From an uncultured Lachnospiraceae bacterium (lineage in GTDB: Bacteria > Bacillota > Clostridia > Lachnospirales > Lachnospiraceae), in NCBI GenBank assembly GCA_902781455.1, contig CACZJF010000010.1, forward strand, positions 1 through 64,000: DNA of 64,000 nucleotides, read 5' to 3'. The position numbers were made by a program, and so were the translations under genes. Of this stretch, positions 61,296 to 64,000 are shown in pieces. Numbering within the stretch: position 1 is the first letter of the stretch; each line of letters begins with the position of its first letter. The notes under the pieces were generated by a model. It did not search any database. It was not told where the DNA came from and was given only the letters and a program-made list of their open reading frames with translations.

Positions 61296-61399
61296 ACTTT
61301 CACCTTACAAATCTTGATTCGTCCGTATCAGTTTCCATATTCCTTTTGTGCTTCTGCCGACCATTTGGAAATGAAATCTGTCTTTGCATAGGATATCAG

Positions 61400-61867
61400 T
61401 CACTTTTTCGGGTCTTTTGCCATCAAGTATTCTGTGACTCCGGGACGGTACAGGTTTGGAATTTCCCCAACCTGCTGATAGCCGTTTCTTTCATAGAACC
61501 GCTTTGTGTCCGGATTATAATCCCCGACAACAAGGAAAAACCTGTCTGTCATTTCATACGCGATTTTTTCAGAATAATCCAGCAGAGCCTTGCCGATTCC
61601 CTTGTTCCTGTATTCTTCCTTCACGGCGATGATGTGCAGGTATGGAAAACTGTGAAACGCTCCTTTTGGAATGATGTATGTAAAGCCAACGCATTCTTCA
61701 CCGATGAATGCCACATACAAATTTTCCTGACGGATCCCTTCAAGGATCGCATCTTCCGCGCTCCCCGGCGAAGAAAAGTATCTTTCGCCGAGAGTTGACT
61801 GGCAGAGTGCGTCACTGCAATTCTTCAGATGCAGTTCCTTTCCTTTTGCAAAAGTGATCTCTTGCAT
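61400..61867 (-). CDS. GNAT acetyltransferase
   Basis: 155 residues from ATG 61867, which follows GGGAGATCAGA. The longer open frame upstream is only the shadow of the DUF3795 gene. Acetyl-CoA motif A is VKEEYRNKGIGKALL (residues ~82-96), followed by RFYERNGYQQVGE. Substrate unknown. The 100 bases after the stop keep an open frame of 20 codons (YAKTDFISKWSAEAQKEYGN) that looks like a further gene remnant. Confidence 0.88.
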   Translation of the reverse strand: MQEITFAKGKELHLKNCSDALCQSTLGERYFSSPGSAEDAILEGIRQENLYVAFIGEECVGFTYIIPKGAFHSFPYLHIIAVKEEYRNKGIGKALLDYSEKIAYEMTDRFFLVVGDYNPDTKRFYERNGYQQVGEIPNLYRPGVTEYLMAKDPKK

Positions 61868-61886
61868 TCTGATCTCCCTCTTTGCA

Positions 61887-62312
61887 TCAGTTATCCATTG
61901 AACCGGCGTACTGCCGTCCACAACCGCCACACACACCTGTGTGGACACAGATGACGCCTCCGCAGGCAGAACAGGTCCACTGCTTCCGCTCGTGCTCAAG
62001 AAAAGCGGCAATCCCCCACTCCCGGATGAACCGCAGATTCTCCAGCGGGGATTCTCGGAGCGGATACTGCGATCCGTACCGGGTCTCCTTTTCCATGACA
62101 TCGGCGCAGGGAAAATCCGGGCACTCATCGCAGAATGAATACCCGTTCGTCTTTCTCTTTTCGCACAGAATGATGCCGCATCTCTCTGAACAAAACTCCG
62201 GCTTGTTGTCGTTTGGGCCACGGCATCCGGCACAGCGGCCGGTCTCAGCCAGTGCACGCTTGCAGATGCTGCAGTCCAGTCCGCATGGGGCAATCATATC
62301 CTTATTGAACAT
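61887..62312 (-). CDS. Cysteine-rich DUF3795 protein
   Basis: 141 residues with about sixteen cysteines in CxxC pairs (APCGLDCSICKR; CAGCRG; CSERCGIILCE; CDECPDFPC; CSACGG; CGGCGR), a probable multi-zinc protein. DUF3795 members are widespread in anaerobes and uncharacterised. It ends 19 bases before the GNAT start, so the two are probably an operon. Confidence 0.87.
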   Translation of the reverse strand: MFNKDMIAPCGLDCSICKRALAETGRCAGCRGPNDNKPEFCSERCGIILCEKRKTNGYSFCDECPDFPCADVMEKETRYGSQYPLRESPLENLRFIREWGIAAFLEHERKQWTCSACGGVICVHTGVCGGCGRQYAGSMDN

Positions 62313-62468
62313 TCCTTTCAGGCCTCCTCACTCGTTCCCGCTGGTTGATCGGCAATACACGATCTCACAGTCACCACTGTCGGTAAAGCGCTCGATCGTT
62401 ATTTCCTTTCTGCCGCAGCACCCGTTTCAGAAATGAGCTGTAATCTGCCGAAAAAAGCAACTGTTCTT
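62313..62468 (-). other. Gap with a possible small gene remnant
   Basis: On the minus strand, an open frame without ATG (NGCCGRKEITIERFTDSGD...) ends in TGA at about 62328, 15 bases before the DUF3795 ATG. It may be the tail of a lost gene. No family recognised. Confidence 0.25.
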
Positions 62469-62780
62469 TCACTCCACTGGGAAAAACAGTTTATCCTGCC
62501 CGGTTGCCGGTTCTGTAAAATCACATACTGCGCCTGCAAGTTTCATCCCAAGTTCCGGAATAAGGCTGTTGATCACGGTTTCAAATGTCTCTCCGTAGCT
62601 TTCCGGAGTAATCTGGGTTACAAGATATTTTCTTGCCGGCATGACCCACTTTACCCATCCATCCGGAACTGCCGTATTCTCATATACTTCAACGCCTGCC
62701 AAATACAACCCCCTGGAGAAACCGTCTGTCCAGATCGCCGTTGCAGGCCCTATAGAGTTCCATTTGTACAGGGAGAACAC
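62469..62780 (-). pseudogene. GyrI-like effector-binding domain, probably a fragment
   Basis: The reading frame from a GTG at 62780 encodes 103 residues with the C-terminal half of a GyrI/AraC-effector domain (GFSRGLYLAGVEVYE, PDGWVKWVMPARKYLV, then ELGMKLAGAVCDF). The normal N-terminal half is absent in this frame; a stop lies just upstream, while an overlapping frame (62689-62877) stays open with a plausible start. A frameshift inside a once longer gene is the simplest reading. A short functional protein is less likely. Confidence 0.6.
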
Positions 62781-62895
62781 GTTCTTTCACACAGGTTACG
62801 GCTTGTTCATAATACTTGTCTTTCATAAATCGTTTCCTTACGCATTTTTTCATGATCTCAACATTCTCAAATACCATATCCGTCAGGTTACGCTT

Positions 62896-63435
62896 TTATA
62901 ATCTGTATTCCATTTGGACATCAAAGGGCTCCGCTGCTGCCAGCCCCTCATTGACCTCCTCCGCAGGCGTACAGCCAAGTGCCCGGTATGCCGCCTGTGA
63001 CTCTTTTGAGGAATGAGCCGAAATGTACAGTTTATCTGCACCCAGCCGTCGGGCCTCTTCACAAGCCATCGAAAAGAGCTTCCTGCCGATGCCCTGGCGC
63101 CTGTATTCCTCTGATATCTGAAAACAAACCAGCTGTACATATCTTGCCGCAGCTCCGAATATACGGTGGGAGACGGCCGCAAACCCAATGATCCGCCCGC
63201 CATCGAACACGCCAAAGCCAGTCTGGTCAAGATTTATATGATGCACCACGTCTTCTGCAATTTCCCGGCACTGCACCTGCGACCAGTTTTCTTCATAGAC
63301 ATTCGGCACAAGCTTCCAATCGCCTGCTATCTTTCTCCAGCATTCTGTAACAGTCTGGTGGCGGACAAAATCATCCAATGAATAACCTGTGAAATTGTTA
63401 TTGTCCAATCTCTTGTATTGATATTTCGTTCCCAT
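62896..63435 (-). CDS. GNAT acetyltransferase
   Basis: 179 residues. Acetyl-CoA-binding motif ISEEYRRQGIGRKLF, then LYISAHSSKESQAAYRALG. The ATG at 63435 overlaps the preceding NlpC-like gene by 38 bases; a GTG three codons earlier is possible. Ribosome site is weak (GAAAG), in line with coupling. Substrate unknown. Confidence 0.87.
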   Translation of the reverse strand: MGTKYQYKRLDNNNFTGYSLDDFVRHQTVTECWRKIAGDWKLVPNVYEENWSQVQCREIAEDVVHHINLDQTGFGVFDGGRIIGFAAVSHRIFGAAARYVQLVCFQISEEYRRQGIGRKLFSMACEEARRLGADKLYISAHSSKESQAAYRALGCTPAEEVNEGLAAAEPFDVQMEYRL

Positions 63436-63844
63436 ATAATACACTTTCTATCGGCACCCAGCCGATGTATCCTGGATGATCGCCGGAGAACGCCGTCATG
63501 GCTTCGATTTCCCGGTAATCGTCGATCCGCACCATATCCCAGGCATGGATGATCCTTCCGTCCCCGAGGCTGATGCCGCAATGGCCCCAGTTGACCGGAC
63601 CGTCCGGACCCAGACAGATGCAATCATAGAAGACAAACGCGCCTCGCTTCGGAACTCCGAGCCGCAGCGCGTCCTTATATATTTCGCAGGATTCCTTCGC
63701 GGAATCTCCACCATATATTTCGATATGATTGCTTATTTCAAGCGCGTCCTCTATAAACGCAAGGCACCAGCCTGCATACTCTGTGCTGTCAAGTTTGCTT
63801 TCAGCAAAGCGAATCATATTCTCAGTCAGTTTCTCTATCCTCAT
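63398..63844 (-). CDS. NlpC/P60-like cysteine-hydrolase-fold protein
   Basis: 148 residues. Candidate active-site Cys27 (AGWCLAFIED) and His88 (WGHCGISLGDGRIIHAW) in the order and spacing of NlpC/P60 or CHAP amidases. There is no signal peptide or cell-wall domain, so it is probably intracellular. The 3' end overlaps the GNAT gene, and the 5' end overlaps the partial gene at the window edge by 23 bases. Confidence 0.7.
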   Translation of the reverse strand: MRIEKLTENMIRFAESKLDSTEYAGWCLAFIEDALEISNHIEIYGGDSAKESCEIYKDALRLGVPKRGAFVFYDCICLGPDGPVNWGHCGISLGDGRIIHAWDMVRIDDYREIEAMTAFSGDHPGYIGWVPIESVLYGNEISIQEIGQ

Positions 63845-64000
63845 GTCTGATCATCCCCCATAGCCCATACGGATCGTTCCTTAATTCATTTTCATATAGC
63901 GAAACCACAGACCATATATCAAAAAACATTATCTTGCATTCACCTATTGTAGTTTCTTTAATGAGCCCTTTTTCATAGGCCATGTCCTGAATTTTGTACC
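63822..64000 (-). CDS. C-terminal end of a gene running off the window
   Basis: An open frame enters from beyond 64000 and ends in TGA at 63822, about 59 codons. It reads helical (YKIQDMAYEKGLIKETT...MFFDIWSVVSLYENELRND...) and could be the C-terminal domain of a TetR-like regulator. Too little is visible to name it. Confidence 0.45.
   Translation of the reverse strand, partial: YKIQDMAYEKGLIKETTIGECKIMFFDIWSVVSLYENELRNDPYGLWGMIRHEDRETD

Noticed and set aside
61868-62293. Extended N-terminus of the GNAT gene (frame open to 62293)
   Set aside because: The extension is a shadow of the DUF3795 gene; the ATG at 61867 has a ribosome site and begins the conserved domain.

Overview
The window looks like chromosomal DNA of a Gram-positive, fairly GC-rich Clostridia member, most likely of the Lachnospiraceae. 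The reasons are the gene families (a PilB-T-C-D-M-N-O type IV pilus operon of the clostridial kind, class B sortase, RecU, short-form HisG with HisZ, DUF4358 lipoprotein), strong AGGAGG ribosome sites, A-type RNase P RNA and sigma-A promoters. Almost all genes are on the minus strand and form long tightly spaced operons; the exceptions are a phosphatase, a pilin and pilin remnant, an SGNH hydrolase, a HAD phosphatase and a tRNA.

Layout. 1-1260: an IS200-type element with terminal hairpins and a sequestered tnpA ribosome site, beside a fragment of a VanX-like dipeptidase. 1267-4400: a secreted ZinT-like protein, an MBL-fold hydrolase and a secreted tyrosine phosphatase. 4614-14868: type IV pilus locus, made of a plus-strand prepilin, a 5'-truncated pilin remnant, an expressed minus-strand pilin with its own promoter, then pilO-N-M-D, an atypical pseudopilin, pilC, pilT and pilB (transcribed from pilB toward pilO). 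15028-18976: SUV3-like helicase, sortase B and a small membrane protein. 19040-27881: threonine synthase, leucine entry enzyme LeuA, and a histidine operon hisZ-G-D-B-(degenerate HisF-like)-I-E. 28080-38388: housekeeping genes (RecU, RluA and RsuA pseudouridine synthases, a YgiQ radical SAM protein, coiled-coil protein, CoaD, RsmD, MgsA, a PfkB kinase, DHFR, thymidylate synthase). 38441-42507: a polysaccharide O-acylation set (DHHW protein and MBOAT, divergent from an SGNH hydrolase). 42635-50091: lipoprotein, dipeptidase PepV, the complete dTDP-L-rhamnose pathway rfbA-B-D-C and glmM. 50203-58708: AlaX-like editing protein, HAD phosphatase, a large repetitive surface protein, RNase P RNA, a TGS-uridine kinase-like protein and tRNA-Ala(GGC). 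58930-64000: a patchy accessory stretch of small stand-alone genes (AraC/GyrI regulator, VOC, two GNATs, DUF3795, NlpC/P60-like) mixed with gene fragments, and the end of another gene at the window edge.

Surface biology links much of the window: pili, sortase, rhamnose precursor, O-acetylation, and a repeat-rich anchored protein. The features that most deserve a second look are a pilin remnant facing the live pilin gene, a HisF-like domain lacking its catalytic aspartates fused to HisI-HisE, a nested palindrome carrying two GCGAAGC mini-hairpins in front of thrC, a small dispersed hairpin family, and three divergent promoter pairs that overlap so closely that RNA polymerase could probably occupy only one side at a time. 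No CRISPR array, prophage or defence island was seen.
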